Assembly (NCBI RefSeq): GCF_964019385.1
Contig: NC_088650.1
Coordinates: forward strand, 26,437,266 to 26,501,265
Direction: 5' to 3'
Length of the DNA: 64,000 nt
Origin: Sycon ciliatum
Taxonomy: Eukaryota; Porifera; Calcarea; Leucosolenida; Sycettidae
A program made the translations under genes and the position numbers. The notes under the pieces were generated by a model, which was not told the origin of the DNA, ran no database searches, and worked only from the letters and a program-made list of their open reading frames with translations. Position 1 is the stretch's first letter. The number at the start of each line of letters is the position of its first letter. Below, one piece after another: positions 1 to 10,700 of this stretch.

Positions 1-1244
1 GGCGGGTAGTCCGCAAAACTACGTGAACATGTACCGGTACACGTACATTACATTTGCACATTATGCATGCTACGAAGTCATGACCAGTCTGGATTTTAGC
101 AGCCATGATATGACTGCAGGCTACGGATATTGCTCTAAATTGATGTATAGTTGATGTTCGGTCATGATGGAAGGAGAAGTGGAGCTACGGGAGAGAAGAG
201 CTGATTATTCGCAGGGTGAGGCCCAGGGTGACATCGGTTGGACGAGTATGCTGATTACGAAGACAGTTGAACATGACAATTTTCAAAGGTAACTCAAACT
301 AATTTGGCAATGAAATTATATTTTTACTGAAGTACAAAAGAAATCAAGTAATGAATAGAAGAAGTATTGTTTTCTCTTTTCCATGTTGACCTCTTAGGCT
401 CTTACACTGCATGGACACCTTGGTATGGGGATAATACAATAACGTTATACAAAGGCACCGCGGCTAACACTTCATTCGAGCAGAAATACAGATACTGTAG
501 CAACACACGGACACAACAGAATAAGGCAACTAACTTCAACAAGTGTGTTGGCAATGGTACATGTACATGTACATGTATGTATGTCGCGAGCAGTAGGAAT
601 GCATGAAGCTAGCTCCAACAAGAAAACCACTACGCAAAAGTGCAGTGAATGCCAATGATACAGTTCCTTGTACATGTACATGTATGATTATTATGGCATT
701 CTTCTTCTGCACTGTATGTTCGCACAACTGTGACACAAGCCAGTGGCAGTGGCTAGTACCACGCCAGATAAACAGTCAATCTTGCAAATATTAATTAGGA
801 CCCTCGATCCTCGATAGGCCACGAGAAAAGTGCGCATTCGCATTCGCCAGGTTCAAGTATACTACTAACAGTTAGTGTATTCGGTCAACTGGCATGGTTA
901 CTTCCTCTGAAGATAGTGACATCATGTTCAGAGATAGTGACATCATGTTCAGAGGAACAATGTGACTCACGAGTTATGGTTACAACCGAGAGGTAACTAG
1001 TTGTTACTCGTGAGCGTGACTGGAAATGTGCACTGTACACAATGTCATGTACAATGTACATACTTGAGTAACAGTTAGAACACTGTGCTACAACAGTTAC
1101 TGTACAGGTGCATGTATACTGGTACGTGTACATGTACTGATGTACATGTACACGTACATGTAGCTAGAAGATCAACAAAATGCGCGAGGACAGTCTACTT
1201 TCTAGGCACGTGGAGAAATACCAATATTAATAATTATCATTATT
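1..1244. other. gene-free stretch rich in TACATGTA-type palindromes
   Basis: No exon, RNA gene or transposon protein could be recognised here. Runs of the alternating palindrome ACATGTACATGT recur (about 557-577, 671-684 and 1120-1162) and return at about 2943-2975. Positions 917-957 carry a short direct duplication of a unit containing ATAGTGACATCATGTTCAG. The open frames are short and follow these repeats. Confidence 0.6.
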
Positions 1245-2324
1245 TTATCGGGAACAAACCACACATGTCAATTCCTCGTCCGCGTGAAATGGTGGACAGT
1301 CCAATCCATGGCCGCAATTGACCTCAACAAAGTAGAGGAGAGCTCCATTCGTGTTGGCACTCTCACCACGCAACACATCAGGATTGCCATCAACACAGAT
1401 AAACTCCGTACGACCATTGTGAGCGTTGTGCGCGCTCATCAGGTAACCATGGTATTCCCGACTCCATGATGGCGGACAGGTCATGTGACCAGGAATCATG
1501 ATCTGGGATGATCTTCCCGTCACGTGACATACAGCACAGGTAGGGTTCTGGTCGTAAAGACCACCAAACGGTAAGAAGTAATTACCATCGGTCTGAAACT
1601 CGGAGCCATAAAGGTAACTGTTGGCCTGAGCTCCACTCCTGTATTTGTCATACTGTGGATGCATTGGCAAACAGATGAAATTGGATCCACCTCCCGTCTG
1701 AAGGTGAGGCGATCCAGCCATTTGTCCAGCATAAACAAGTTCGGCCCCCGAAGAGGAATTACAGGAGTTCCTTCCCCAGCGGGTGTACGACACACCAACA
1801 TTGGCTAACACGACAGACATTTGTTTTACCTTCCGTCTCAGTTCCTCCACGGGATTCTCGACTTTCTTGGAACATCTTGGTCCGGTATACTTGTGCTTGC
1901 ACTTGCAATGGTGTTGTCTAGTGACGTCACTGTAGACACAAGTCCCCTCGTTATGGCAGAAAGGCTGCACCATACACCGACCTCGACCAGTGATACAAGT
2001 ATGGATGCTGAACGTATCACCTGCATACGTGATGCCAAACGTGTCTTGCAGGATACTAGCCAAGTCCACAAACCTCAAGTCAAACAGAACCTCTGGTCCA
2101 ATGCCATTTTGTCGGAAATTGGCAACGTACTGAGTGACATGTGACCTGCGTACTCCAGACTGTTGGAAGAAGGCTTGCATACAATCAGTCGACTGGTTTG
2201 ATGCTGCAGAGGTTTGTGAATCTCCATTGTCCAATTCAGCATTACTGGCGGATACTACAATCATCCAGAATAGTGCTGCCCTGCAAATGATATCATTCCG
2301 CAGCATTATCATTGTGATAAACAT
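1245..2324 (-). CDS. secreted SAM-like/EGF/short-chain collagen C4-like protein
   Basis: Single-exon gene of 359 codons. Residues 1-29 form a signal peptide with a hydrophobic core ending near SASNA. Residues about 49-106 resemble a SAM-type helical bundle (pattern NGI..., DL..L...FGIT..GD). Residues 117-151 are one EGF-like domain with six cysteines and the usual ending CKCKHKYTGPRC. A short charged helix follows at 156-172. Residues 178-359 resemble the C-terminal domain of sponge short-chain collagen C4-like proteins: YTRWGR, ELVYAG, GGGSNFICLP, Y.YGSEF, PCP/TCPPSW and CVVCSR near the end. No Gly-X-Y collagen triplets are present. It is probably an extracellular matrix or lectin-like protein; its ligand is unknown. 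The start is the first Met and gives a good signal peptide. There are no introns, unlike the two large genes. The SAM call is weak, the EGF and C4-like calls are firm. Confidence 0.85.
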   Translation of the reverse strand: MFITMIMLRNDIICRAALFWMIVVSASNAELDNGDSQTSAASNQSTDCMQAFFQQSGVRRSHVTQYVANFRQNGIGPEVLFDLRFVDLASILQDTFGITYAGDTFSIHTCITGRGRCMVQPFCHNEGTCVYSDVTRQHHCKCKHKYTGPRCSKKVENPVEELRRKVKQMSVVLANVGVSYTRWGRNSCNSSSGAELVYAGQMAGSPHLQTGGGSNFICLPMHPQYDKYRSGAQANSYLYGSEFQTDGNYFLPFGGLYDQNPTCAVCHVTGRSSQIMIPGHMTCPPSWSREYHGYLMSAHNAHNGRTEFICVDGNPDVLRGESANTNGALLYFVEVNCGHGLDCPPFHADEELTCVVCSR

Positions 2325-2478
2325 AGAAGGCTCTGATAGTTTGTACAGAGAGACAGGGGCAAGAGTATTATCACAGGTAGTGTGCTGCTGTAGTTTCGCA
2401 CAACTTGGTCACCTGGAGTGCTGCGGGTCACCAGCTTGTGCCGGTCCCTGTCTAAAAGCAGACGAGGATGTTGTCACA

Positions 2479-2485
2479 TTTTATA
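2479..2485 (-). promoter_or_regulatory. candidate TATA box of the C4-like gene
   Basis: TATAAAA on the minus strand, about 155 nt upstream of the ATG of the secreted C4-like gene. A start site about 25-30 nt downstream would give a roughly 125-nt 5' UTR. Position and sequence fit a core promoter, but AT-rich matches occur by chance. Confidence 0.35.
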
Positions 2486-2603
2486 CTGTACGTCTACCCG
2501 CTGCTCCTCAGTAGAAAGTCGAGAGAAGGCTTTGGGATAGAAGAGGAGGAAAGCCATGCAGGAACTCTGAGCATGGACGTGAAGGAACACACAAGCAAGA
2601 GTA

Positions 2604-2645
2604 CAAGAGTACATAACCCCCCCCCCCATGGGTTATGTACTCTTG
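2604..2645. repeat. short hairpin with a C-run loop
   Basis: CAAGAGTACATAACC is followed by a run of C and then its inverse GGTTATGTACTCTTG. The arm matches the terminal inverted repeat of the element at 61027-61430 (CAAGAGTACATAA), so this may be a collapsed, arms-only copy of that family. Confidence 0.6.
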
Positions 2646-2823
2646 GCATAACGTATTACCCCCGGTGGTCCTGGCTCCATGAGCACCTTTATACGGTCTG
2701 TTTGTTATCTCTGGGCTGTTCAAGACGGTTTGGTCATGCCCCGCTAGCAGTAGCAAGAGGACATACGCCGGTGCCCTTCCAGCTACCAAGAATCCCGTGA
2801 ACTCGATCTATCTTGCTTCTTAT

Positions 2824-3315
2824 CAGTAAGATCGGGCGCCGAAGAACGCAGGGGCTCGAGCGCAGCCTAGGAAATTCTAGCCAGACCGTTCTTAATCTTA
2901 TTCACACGCGCGCGGCGAGTCGAGTGACGTCATGACGTTTGTCATGTACATGTACATGTACATGTACATGTAGTGCAATGTAGTACATGTACTTCTAAAC
3001 TAGTGGGTGTCGTAAATGGGAATGACTGTACATGTAGCAGTTACTGTTTACACGTGTACATGACATGTACTCACCTCCCATACATGTACAATGTAGATCT
3101 ACGTGTAAATTCGCAACTTCATGTAAGTACATGTATGACAACGTACATGTAGTCCTAACTCACTTTTTTTTTTAAATACTGCACTCATGTGGAAATTCCA
3201 AATTTTAAAAGTGTTCTTAAATCTGATAATTCTAGCTTGGACTGTTCTTAAATTTTGCCGGTTTTCCAGCATGGGTGTTCTTCGGCGAGGTGTTCTTCGG
3301 CGCCCGATCTTACTG
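2824..3315. repeat. MITE-like element, 24-bp terminal inverted repeats
   Basis: The ends are inverted copies of CAGTAAGATCGGGCGCCGAA (24 bp each, at 2824 and 3315). The interior is rich in TACATGTA repeats and has no coding capacity. This fits a non-autonomous DNA transposon; the flanking duplication is not clear. Confidence 0.65.
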
Positions 3316-3599
3316 TACTGTACATGTACCTGAACGTTCCAGTACAATGACTGTAGCGTTACGTGCCCGATGTCTGCACTACATACTACATAGAGAATCT
3401 ACAGAGTACAGTAGTACTAGTAGAGGTGGAGTGCATGGACTCCCTCATGATGGAGTGCATTGTCCCCGTTCCTGCCTGAATATACTTGAGCTCTTGATTA
3501 GCGCTAATTTTTAAATGTAAAAATTAATGGTATTCATACATGTACATGTACTTGCACAGTATGGTTGGTCATGCATGCCTACATTGTACTTCAGTATAA

Positions 3600-4020
3600 C
3601 GAGCGAGATGACGTCTGCTTGGACACATCCTACGCCAGCCATCATCGACACCAGGCAATCAAGCAATGATTGCAAACGCATCAATGGAGGACGCTGTGAA
3701 CCACAGGAGCCTGAGGAGGGGAGCTCCAATGTCCTGTTTTAGTCACCACCCTCCAGCAAGACGTCGTCAAGTTCACCGCCATCGCATTGAAGACGAGCCG
3801 GCACCTCGAAACCCTCAGAAGTTGTGCAGTGGACCGGCAGAAGTGGAGTAACATTTGTTCTGCGGTGGTGTGAACACACATGAGCGGCTGTGATTTTATT
3901 TCATTTATTTATTTTTATTTTTTAAGAAAGAGCTTCTCTCTGCCGCGGTGCCTTTTTTGTTGCTCCATTGTCGTGAGTTCCCTTTGGAACGAAGACGATA
4001 ATTATTATTATTGTTATTTA
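3600..4020 (+). mobile_element. 3' end of a LINE-type retrotransposon (degraded)
   Basis: One plus-strand frame ending at the TGA at 3871-3873 reads like the last residues of a LINE polyprotein (segments VVKFTAIALKTSRHLETL and AVDRQKWSNIC). A T-rich 3' region and an ATT/ATTATT simple tail near 3998-4020 follow, as in many CR1-like LINEs. The match is by pattern only, and no reverse-transcriptase core is present. Confidence 0.45.
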
Positions 4021-4050
4021 AACTCGGATACTGAGCCAGTAATAAAATGT

Positions 4051-4317
4051 AAAAAGAGAAGAAACACATGAGAACGAGTTATGCAGCAACTATCCACGAC
4101 TGTAACAAGGTGATAAACGGTCAGAAAGTGCGATAATGGGGCGCAAAACTGACAAGCTACTCAGACATTCAGCGACCCGCGGCCTAGCTCCAACACATCT
4201 CCAGTGCGCAAACCAACAGTTTTGTGCCCTACTATCGCACTTTCTGACCGTTTATCATCTTGTTACAGTCGTGGATAGTTGCTGCATAACTCGTTCTCAT
4301 GTGTTTCTTCTCTTTTT
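4051..4317. repeat. foldback element with ~100-bp arms
   Basis: Positions 4051-4150 are repeated inverted at 4218-4317 with few differences (for example TATGCAGCAACTATCCACGA against its complement). Only about 67 bp separate the arms, so the whole unit can form one long hairpin. It is flanked by ATT-rich sequence and has no coding capacity. Confidence 0.85.
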
Positions 4318-4347
4318 CTCAATTATTATTATTATCATTATTATTAT

Positions 4348-4668
4348 TCAAAGGATCAGTTGGGGAAGTGAACTGCCTGAAAAGAGAAAAAATCCCCACC
4401 AGGACTCGAACCCGGGACCTTGCTTGTCATAAGCAATGCTCTAACCACTGAGCTATGGGACCAGGCCGAACCTAAAAGGCGCTGACAAGTTTTTCACTCC
4501 AATTCCAAAGGCAGGTCACAACACGTGCCACACATACTGATGGCACTTGGGTCTTTCTCCCTCCCCCAGGGGACCAACCACGGTCAGTTTCTGGACCCTA
4601 CCAGAAGTGAAAGAAAGTGATGAATTTTTCTCTTTTCAGGCAGTTCACTTCCCCAACTGATCCTTTGA
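4348..4668. repeat. foldback unit enclosing a tRNA-like sequence
   Basis: A 44-bp arm at 4348-4391 (CAAAGGATCAGTTGGGGAAG...) is repeated inverted at 4625-4668. The tRNA-like sequence at 4392-4462 lies directly beside the left arm and the rest is spacer. The layout suggests a mobile unit that has captured or evolved from a tRNA gene. Confidence 0.7.
4392..4462 (-). tRNA. tRNA-like gene or tRNA-derived pseudogene
   Basis: The minus strand folds as a tRNA. An A box (TAGCTCAGTGG) and a B box (GGTTCGAGTCC) are both intact. The anticodon arm TTGCT/AGCAA pairs, and a T run directly after the 3' end fits a Pol III terminator. The 7-nt anticodon loop is TATGACA, so position 33 is A instead of the near-invariant T, and the formal anticodon would be TGA without the long variable arm expected of tRNA-Ser. 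The acceptor stem has one mismatch. A decayed tRNA or SINE head is more likely than a working tRNA. Confidence 0.55.
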
Positions 4669-5148
4669 ATTTGAAGTTCTCCCAATCCTTTCAAAAAATT
4701 ATTATTACTATTAGTATAGTTAACTGGTTTAAGGGGGGGGGGGCTATTATAACGTGCTTATTTGGAATCCCAATTGTGCATTGAATCGGGTGTCCCATGT
4801 GCATGACTGTCACACCTCTTTCTTTTTCCCTCCCCTTAGTGTGGGCCTTACTGTTATTTATCGCCGTGGTTGACAATCACCCACTCTCTTAACATTGGCC
4901 GGTGTTTCCACCGGATCTTGAGATGTTGTAATAAATATAAATATAAAAATCACACCCTCTTCGAGCCTGACTGCCTGGCCACGCGTTTCGTAACCACTAC
5001 CTAATTGCGCGTGGCTCGGGTGTCAGAACTTACTTCCTTCGGCATCCAAGCAGGACATGAACCTCTTTTCACCACAAAAGCCTCTTTCACGGCCAAATAA
5101 AACTCATGAAGTGTAAACCCAATGAAACGTGAAAGTACAACAAAGAAT

Positions 5149-5246
5149 AGACTCGGATGAAGAACCAAGGATTATTTATATGACAGAAAAAGGACCAAGG
5201 AACTACAAGTTACGCTTCAATGTCCACTGACACCGCCAGTAACTTG
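5149..5246. repeat. ACTCGGATG foldback family, copy 1
   Basis: It shares GACTCGGATG..GA.CCAAGGATT and the AAAGGACCAAGGAACT block with copies at 54139-54285 and 58108-58282. Its second half matches the tail of those copies in inverse orientation, so the internal order differs between copies. Confidence 0.65.
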
Positions 5247-5485
5247 TCAATCAGTTCATGCACACCGTGATTGGCTATCACCCACTGTCTTCACATTGGC
5301 CTGTGTTTCCACTGCGTCTTTAGATTCTGCAATAATATGATATTAAAATAATAATATTATGATATTAATGTAGGTATGCAATAAATTTGCACGAAACTGC
5401 CCAATGGTACTGACATTCTACAACTAAACTGCCATTCAGCTCTAGCACGGTTTAGATGCGCACTCCAACAGCCTTCCAACTACTA

Positions 5486-5744
5486 CTTGGAAGGTTCTGG
5501 GCTATACACAGAGGCTCTACTTGGAAGGTTCTGGGCTATACACAGAGGCTCTACTTGGAAGGTTCTGGGCTATACACAGAGGCTCTACTTGGAAGGTTCT
5601 GGGCTATACACAGAGGCTCTACTTGGAAGGTTCTGGGCTATACACAGAGGCTCTACTTGGAAGGTTCTGGGCTATACACAGAGGCTCTACTTGGAAGGTT
5701 CTGGGCTATACACAGAGGCTCTACTTGGAAGGTTCTGGGCTATA
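5486..5744 (+). repeat. 34-bp tandem array, about 7.6 copies
   Basis: Near-perfect head-to-tail repeats of a 34-bp unit starting CTTGGAAGGTTCTGGGCTAT. Because 34 is not a multiple of 3, each open plus-strand frame runs through the array and encodes the same 34-residue repeat in a different register. There are no spacers, so it is not a CRISPR. I see no gene that uses it. Confidence 0.95.
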
Positions 5745-5843
5745 GTAATAAAGTACACTGTACTAATAACATAGGAGAGGAAGCTGGGCGTAACCGAGAC
5801 AAGCGCAAGCAGAAGGTCTCACTGTGACTGACGCTGGCGGATA

Positions 5844-7267
5844 GGGTCCAGCGGATAATGTCGGCATTATATTCGGCATTAAGATTGTGGGACTATCCGA
5901 ACATCAGAGCATTAGAAAGAAAGACACTAGCATTTTGTGAGATTTCAGCGGCGTTTGGGCTTTCATAGTGGATAATATCGGGAAATCACAGCACTTTGGC
6001 AACAATCGGATACACTCATGAGAATTGAGATATTTGGTGCAACCCTCCTCGTGTTACTGGATCGTGGAGCGCTTTTGTGTAGACACGTGACACATTTTAG
6101 CACTTGATCTAGCAATGACTATGTAGTATGTAGTCAGGTCAATGACTGCAATCATGTATCTACGACTACGTGCGCCCAACCAAAGCTGTTACAAAAATTC
6201 GCAACAAGGCCTTAAGGATTTGCAAGGCGGAAACTGTTTTGTCGAAAACATAGAGAGCCATGGAGGGGAAGTGAATGTCGAAAAGCTGAAGAGAAGTTTC
6301 TCATTGTGCCTCAGGCTCTGAAGATAGCGTTACTAGGCTAGTAGCGATAGTGAAGTAGACGCCGATCCTTTGATACATCATTTATTAAATTTGGACCAGG
6401 CTGAAAGAGCAGCTACAAGCAGAAAGAGATACGCGTTGTTCCGACGAACTGCCTTTGCTGAGTCCAGCCGAACTGGCTCGAAAAGAACTAGAATTACTCA
6501 TGGATTCAGCACCAGGTCGTTATGAGCACTCTGCAGCAGCGCGTGTCTGAGTTTCCTGATGAAACACGCACATGTACATGTCATGTAGATGTGGACTGGC
6601 AGCTAGCTGTGCTCCCAAGACTAGACAGCAGTGACTGACCGTGAGTCAAGTGCTATCAACAAAGAAGAGTACAGTACTCTTGTCAATGTTGCCACCCAGT
6701 TGTGTATGCAACACCAGGAGGAGAAGAAGACTATGAAAGTAAAGGAAGTAGAGCAGCAACATAATCTGGCCACATTCTTTTCACGCTCACAGCAAATGGA
6801 AGTGATCTAGCATAATATCTGCTGTTTCAGGTGGAAAGATTATTCACAGAACCAATGCAGTGACAGATTGTCTGCAGGCAGGACAACCAGTTGCCATGAT
6901 AAACCTCATCCCAATGATCCCTAGTTTATACCTGTCACTCCCTTGATAATGTCGCCATTGTCGGGATAGTATATGATATACATGTACACTATTCAGCCAT
7001 AGCCCTGCGTCAAAGCTGCAATGGAGAGCAACCACTGGCGAATCGATTATGTCTTAAGTTATAGTGCTACAAGGTGGTGGAGCCTGTGGAATATATTGCG
7101 CAGGATTCAGCGGCAGATTGAATATGTGCAGCCTTTCTTCCTTTCTGAATCAAACCAAGAGCAGTATAACCCTTGTTGAAGCATTATAATCAGCACTATG
7201 AGGTAGTTTTTGGAGCAATATGATAAGCATTATACGAACATTTTCGGAGGGAATATCCGCTGGACCC
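5844..7267. mobile_element. TA-flanked DNA transposon remnant, 1.4 kb
   Basis: The ends are inverted copies of GGGTCCAGCGGATA, each flanked by TA (5842-5843 and 7268-7269), as expected for Tc1/mariner/pogo-type insertion. A stretch near 6400-6550 reads as an open, charged, helix-like frame (segment SPAELARKELELLMD) without a start, possibly a remnant of the internal gene. No catalytic transposase motif was found. Confidence 0.65.
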
Positions 7268-7757
7268 TACTGGTTGATGTACAAAGTACATGTATGTCGA
7301 TGACGATACTGGCAAGACTATTGGACAATACCGTCAAACAATGATGCATAACACATACCACGCAACTCATGTGGCTCTAAGATACGAAGATCAACTGGAC
7401 TGGAGGGGAGGATACGCGAACATACATCGTGCAGAGCAGAACGTAGTTCCTTGTTCCCTTTTCTTTCACGTACATGTAGTACGTGACTGTATACTTGGCT
7501 CTCCACCCGATCGAGTCTATTTTTTATGATTATTTATTTTACTATGTTCACATTCCCAGCTCGAAAATAATAAAGAAAGACAATGGTACTGAGACTAGGA
7601 CGAACGTGACAACTATTGAGCAGGGCAGGGCTGCACTAAGACGCAGCACAGCGATGCAATGCTGGTGGGGCATTGATGGCTCTGCCGACCCGAGGCCTCG
7701 GCATCACGGCCAAAAACACGCACCAAAAAAACAAAAGATTAATATTATGTATCTAAC

Positions 7758-7877
7758 ATTGACTGAGTACAAGGTCAATATACAATAGGAAATAAAAGCC
7801 GAGTAAAAGACTGAGGCGAAGCCGAGGTCTTTTACGAGGTTTTATTTCCTATACTGACCAAGTACGAAGTCAATATT
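7758..7877. repeat. palindromic element
   Basis: Two arms of about 55 bp, each holding GGAAATAAAA, (C)CGAG(T)AAAAGAC and TTGACT..GTAC....GTCA, are inverted around a centre near 7815. The unit is a single hairpin without coding capacity. Confidence 0.7.
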
Positions 7878-8199
7878 AGATTTATCACGACAGACAGTCC
7901 GTATTTCAAATTCCAGAACGATAACCTCATGAATCCCGGTTTAATGATTGCACAACCGTTGCACCACCACCTACTCATGCAGTGACAATGCTGCACTAGG
8001 CACCGTTCAACTGCGCAACCCCTAAGCAGTCAAATATAAGCAGTCAATATAGCCCTAAGGAGTGAAATATGCAGGAATATTTGACTGCTTAGGTATAGCG
8101 AAAATCAATGGGAGACAATACTAAGAGAGTGATAATTGTTCATATTAGAGCTGTATGAGTCAGCAAAGTGAAAAGAAAGGAAGGGTTAATTAACACCAG

Positions 8200-9659
8200 C
8201 GAGTGTGGGGGAGAAACTGTGAGATGAGACCAAGGGTTGTGACTGAGAGGAGCATCAGCATGGCTGATCATGGCGAGTCGATTGTCCGAGCCAGTTGTGG
8301 TGCATAGATAGGGATAGACGAGAGCAGCATCATAGCGAATCGACTGCCCAGAGCCAGTTTGTGCTTCACGGATGGCGATAAACGTTCGTTTTGAATGCTT
8401 GCTGTGGGGAGGCTGGGACAGAAGAGCGGCGGGGAGGGAGTTCAAGTCACTAATACTGCAGTGTGGAAACGAGCGCTTCAATGCCAGCGGGACAGATGCA
8501 AGCAGCTGGTGCTGGAGCTGGTGGTCATGGCCAATGACACTACCATGCTGCGAGTTCTAGGGCTGGATGAGGGGAAATGGCGCGGTGGCAAAACAGAGAG
8601 CAGCTGCGGAGGGCCAGGCAGGTAATGCAGCTTGTAGAGGCAGGCAAGCGAGGCAACAGTACGGCGGATGGCCAGGCTAGGTAATAGTGTACCTGGACCG
8701 ATGATTCGCAGAGCACAGCATTGGATATGATCCAGGCGTTGCAGGTAGCTGGGCGGAGCACCTATCCAGATGAGGGGGGCATACTCTAATTTCACAAAAT
8801 TTCGGTGTACTTTTATTTTCGGTACTTTCGGTGCATCTGCTTCATACCTAAAATTTCAATACACCGAACAAACACTAACACACATAATCCAAAAGGGAAC
8901 AGCTTCCCTGTACGGAAAATTTCTGTTCACCTAACCTGGCCTTTTTGCCCTCATACCGCAAATATTGAGCACAGAAAATTTCTGAAATTAGAGTACTCCA
9001 TAACCGGTCGAACAAATGCCTTGTATACTGTGGTGCGGCCGGCTGGAGAGAGAATGTGCGCTGCTCGGCGCAGGAAGCCCAGGCGTTGTTTGGTTCGAGT
9101 GGCAACCTTCCGGAGATGAGTGCTGAATGACAGCTTCGAGTCAAAGATCACTCCAAGCAAAGAGAGAGCCTTTTTCTCAAGGACAGGAGTTCCGCCGAAG
9201 ACAATGCGAGGAAAATTGATGGGGATTCTGCGGAGAGTGGCGGTCATGGTTTGGGTCTTCGACGGCTCGAAGGAGATGCGCCGTGTGCGGCCCCATTGAC
9301 GCAAGCGATCAACAGAAGTCTGGAGGTTCAATGCTGCGTCGGCTGGGGATGTGTCGAGAGATATCAGGCTATACAAGGTTGTATCGTCAGCGTACGCCTC
9401 CAGGTGGGCTCCGGGTGAGAGGGCCTCTGACGTGCGGTTCACGTAAATCAGGAATCAGGAATCAGGGCCGAGTATGCTACATTGGCCGGAACTCCTGCTG
9501 ATATTGTGTACAGCGATGTGGTTTGGCCGTCCACCAAGCATTGAATGGACCGTCCACCTAGGTAGGAAGAGAGCCAGGTATGCAGGGGGCCGCCAATGGC
9601 AAGATGGCGGACTTTGTGGAGGAGGCCAGCATGGGACACACGGTCGAATGCTCCGAAAA
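8200..9659 (-). pseudogene. non-LTR (LINE) reverse transcriptase, broken
   Basis: Pieces of a LINE reverse transcriptase read on the minus strand. Near 9640 is FGAFDRVSHAGLLHK (motif upstream of the active site). Near 9480 is the ISAGVP motif, followed by a frameshift caused by a repeated CCTGATT unit. At about 9390 is the catalytic box YADDTTLY, then the thumb region with HLRKVATRTKQRLGFLRR and VYKAFVRPVMEYSN. The frame is cut by a 210-bp MITE (8784-8993) and resumes with EYAPLIWIGAPPSYLQRLDHIQ down to about 8480 and further pieces to 8200. The N-terminal part is missing: the sequence stops at 9660, where a different repeat begins. It is inactive. The motif style suggests a CR1/Jockey-like clade, not verified. 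Confidence 0.85.
8784..8993. repeat. TA-flanked MITE inside the LINE RT
   Basis: 210 bp with 11-bp perfect terminal inverted repeats CTCTAATTTCA...TGAAATTAGAG and a TA on each side (8782-8783, 8994-8995). Removing it and one TA rejoins the reverse-transcriptase frame at VMEY/APL. This shows both the borders and that it came after the LINE. Confidence 0.9.
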
Positions 9660-9765
9660 TAGGGAGGTTTAGTGACTTTAGTCCCATGTAACGGATACGG
9701 GAAAGTGGGTGATACTCGTAAAGTTCATGCAATGGACCCACGTGCGCAATGTTGTCTTTAGTATA
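9660..9765. repeat. partial copy of the AGGGAGGTTTAG MITE family
   Basis: It begins TAGGGAGGTTTAGT and continues with CCCA.GTAACGG, GTGGGTGAT, CGTAAAGTT and GCAATGTTGT, in the same order as the complete element at 40503-40893. It abuts the truncated LINE at 9659. Confidence 0.7.
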
Positions 9766-10190
9766 ATCTTTACTTATAAAAGAGAGGCACCTGTGACGTG
9801 TGTCTGTGTGTGTGTGTGTCACGCTCCTTATAAAGAAGAGGCACCTGTGACGTGTGTTTTTGTGTCACGCTGCCCTGAGCACGCGAAGCGTGCGAACAGT
9901 GTATGTAGCACAGTGTAGCTAGCGGCCGCAGAATTAGAAGCACTGAGCACGCGAAGCGTGCGAACGAAGCGTGCGAATCGTGTAGCTAGCGGAAGCAGCC
10001 ACAGAAGCACTGAGCACGCGAAGCGTGCGAATCGTGTAGCCACCACCACGTGCTGAGCACGCGAAGTGTGCGAACAGTGTAGGTGGTACCGGTAGCAGAC
10101 ACGATCAGTACGAGTAGCATGCAGTAGCAGCCGCGCGCAGAAGCACCGAGCACGCGAAGCGTGCGAATCATGTAGCCACCTAGCCTAGGC
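9765..10190. repeat. array of GAGCACGCGAAGCGTGC hairpins
   Basis: The unit GAGCACGCGAAGCGTGCGAA, a 6-bp stem with a GAA loop, occurs at about 9878, 9944, 10014, 10053 (one base changed) and 10148, each followed by a GTGTAG-like tail. Upstream, a block containing GAGGCACCTGTGACGTGTGT is duplicated (about 9782 and 9838). There is no plausible gene; the short open frames are products of the repeat. Confidence 0.75.
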
Positions 10191-10589
10191 CATACTATTC
10201 AGGTAGCACTAGCAGCCGCACAAGCGCTGCGGACCACGTGAACCGTTCTCTGCAAATAGAAACATCTGCAACAAATAAAAAGGATACAAAAGATCTGCAC
10301 TGACTGCACTCTGCATCTGATCTGCAGTGAAGAGCGCATCGCACATTTGTTCGTAAGTTTATGAATTTTTTGAGCCGCTTCATCGGCCACCAGGTGATGG
10401 ACAACCCTGACCAGCCTCCTGAAGGCGTAACAGACGTCCCTCCTTCTTCTTCCAACGATGAAGAACCTCCCTCACCAGGACTTCAGCGGTCTGGCCACCA
10501 CCACGTGCTGAGCACGTGTGCTGTTCACGTACTTGCTTCACCCGCATGCCACATTCGGCCAGGCAACGCTGGCCGGTGGTGCTGCTAGT

Positions 10590-10700
10590 ATAATATAATA
10601 GTAATCTTTATTTCAGGATTACCCAAAGGCTAACGCCTATCTGGGGGATCTCCTATTTGTGTATGTACTAGTAACATAGTTAAAAGCCAACAAAAAAAAG
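10590..10700 (-). mobile_element. possible LINE 3' tail
   Basis: On the minus strand the sequence reads GGCGTTAGCCTTTGGGTAAT followed by CCTGAAATAAAGATTACTATTATATTATA. An AATAAA-like signal with an AT-rich simple tail resembles the 3' end of a LINE. No coding part is attached, so this is tentative. Confidence 0.3.

Noticed and set aside
5486-5744. CRISPR-like array of 34-bp repeats
   Set aside because: The repeats touch each other with no spacers, and the host is a eukaryote.
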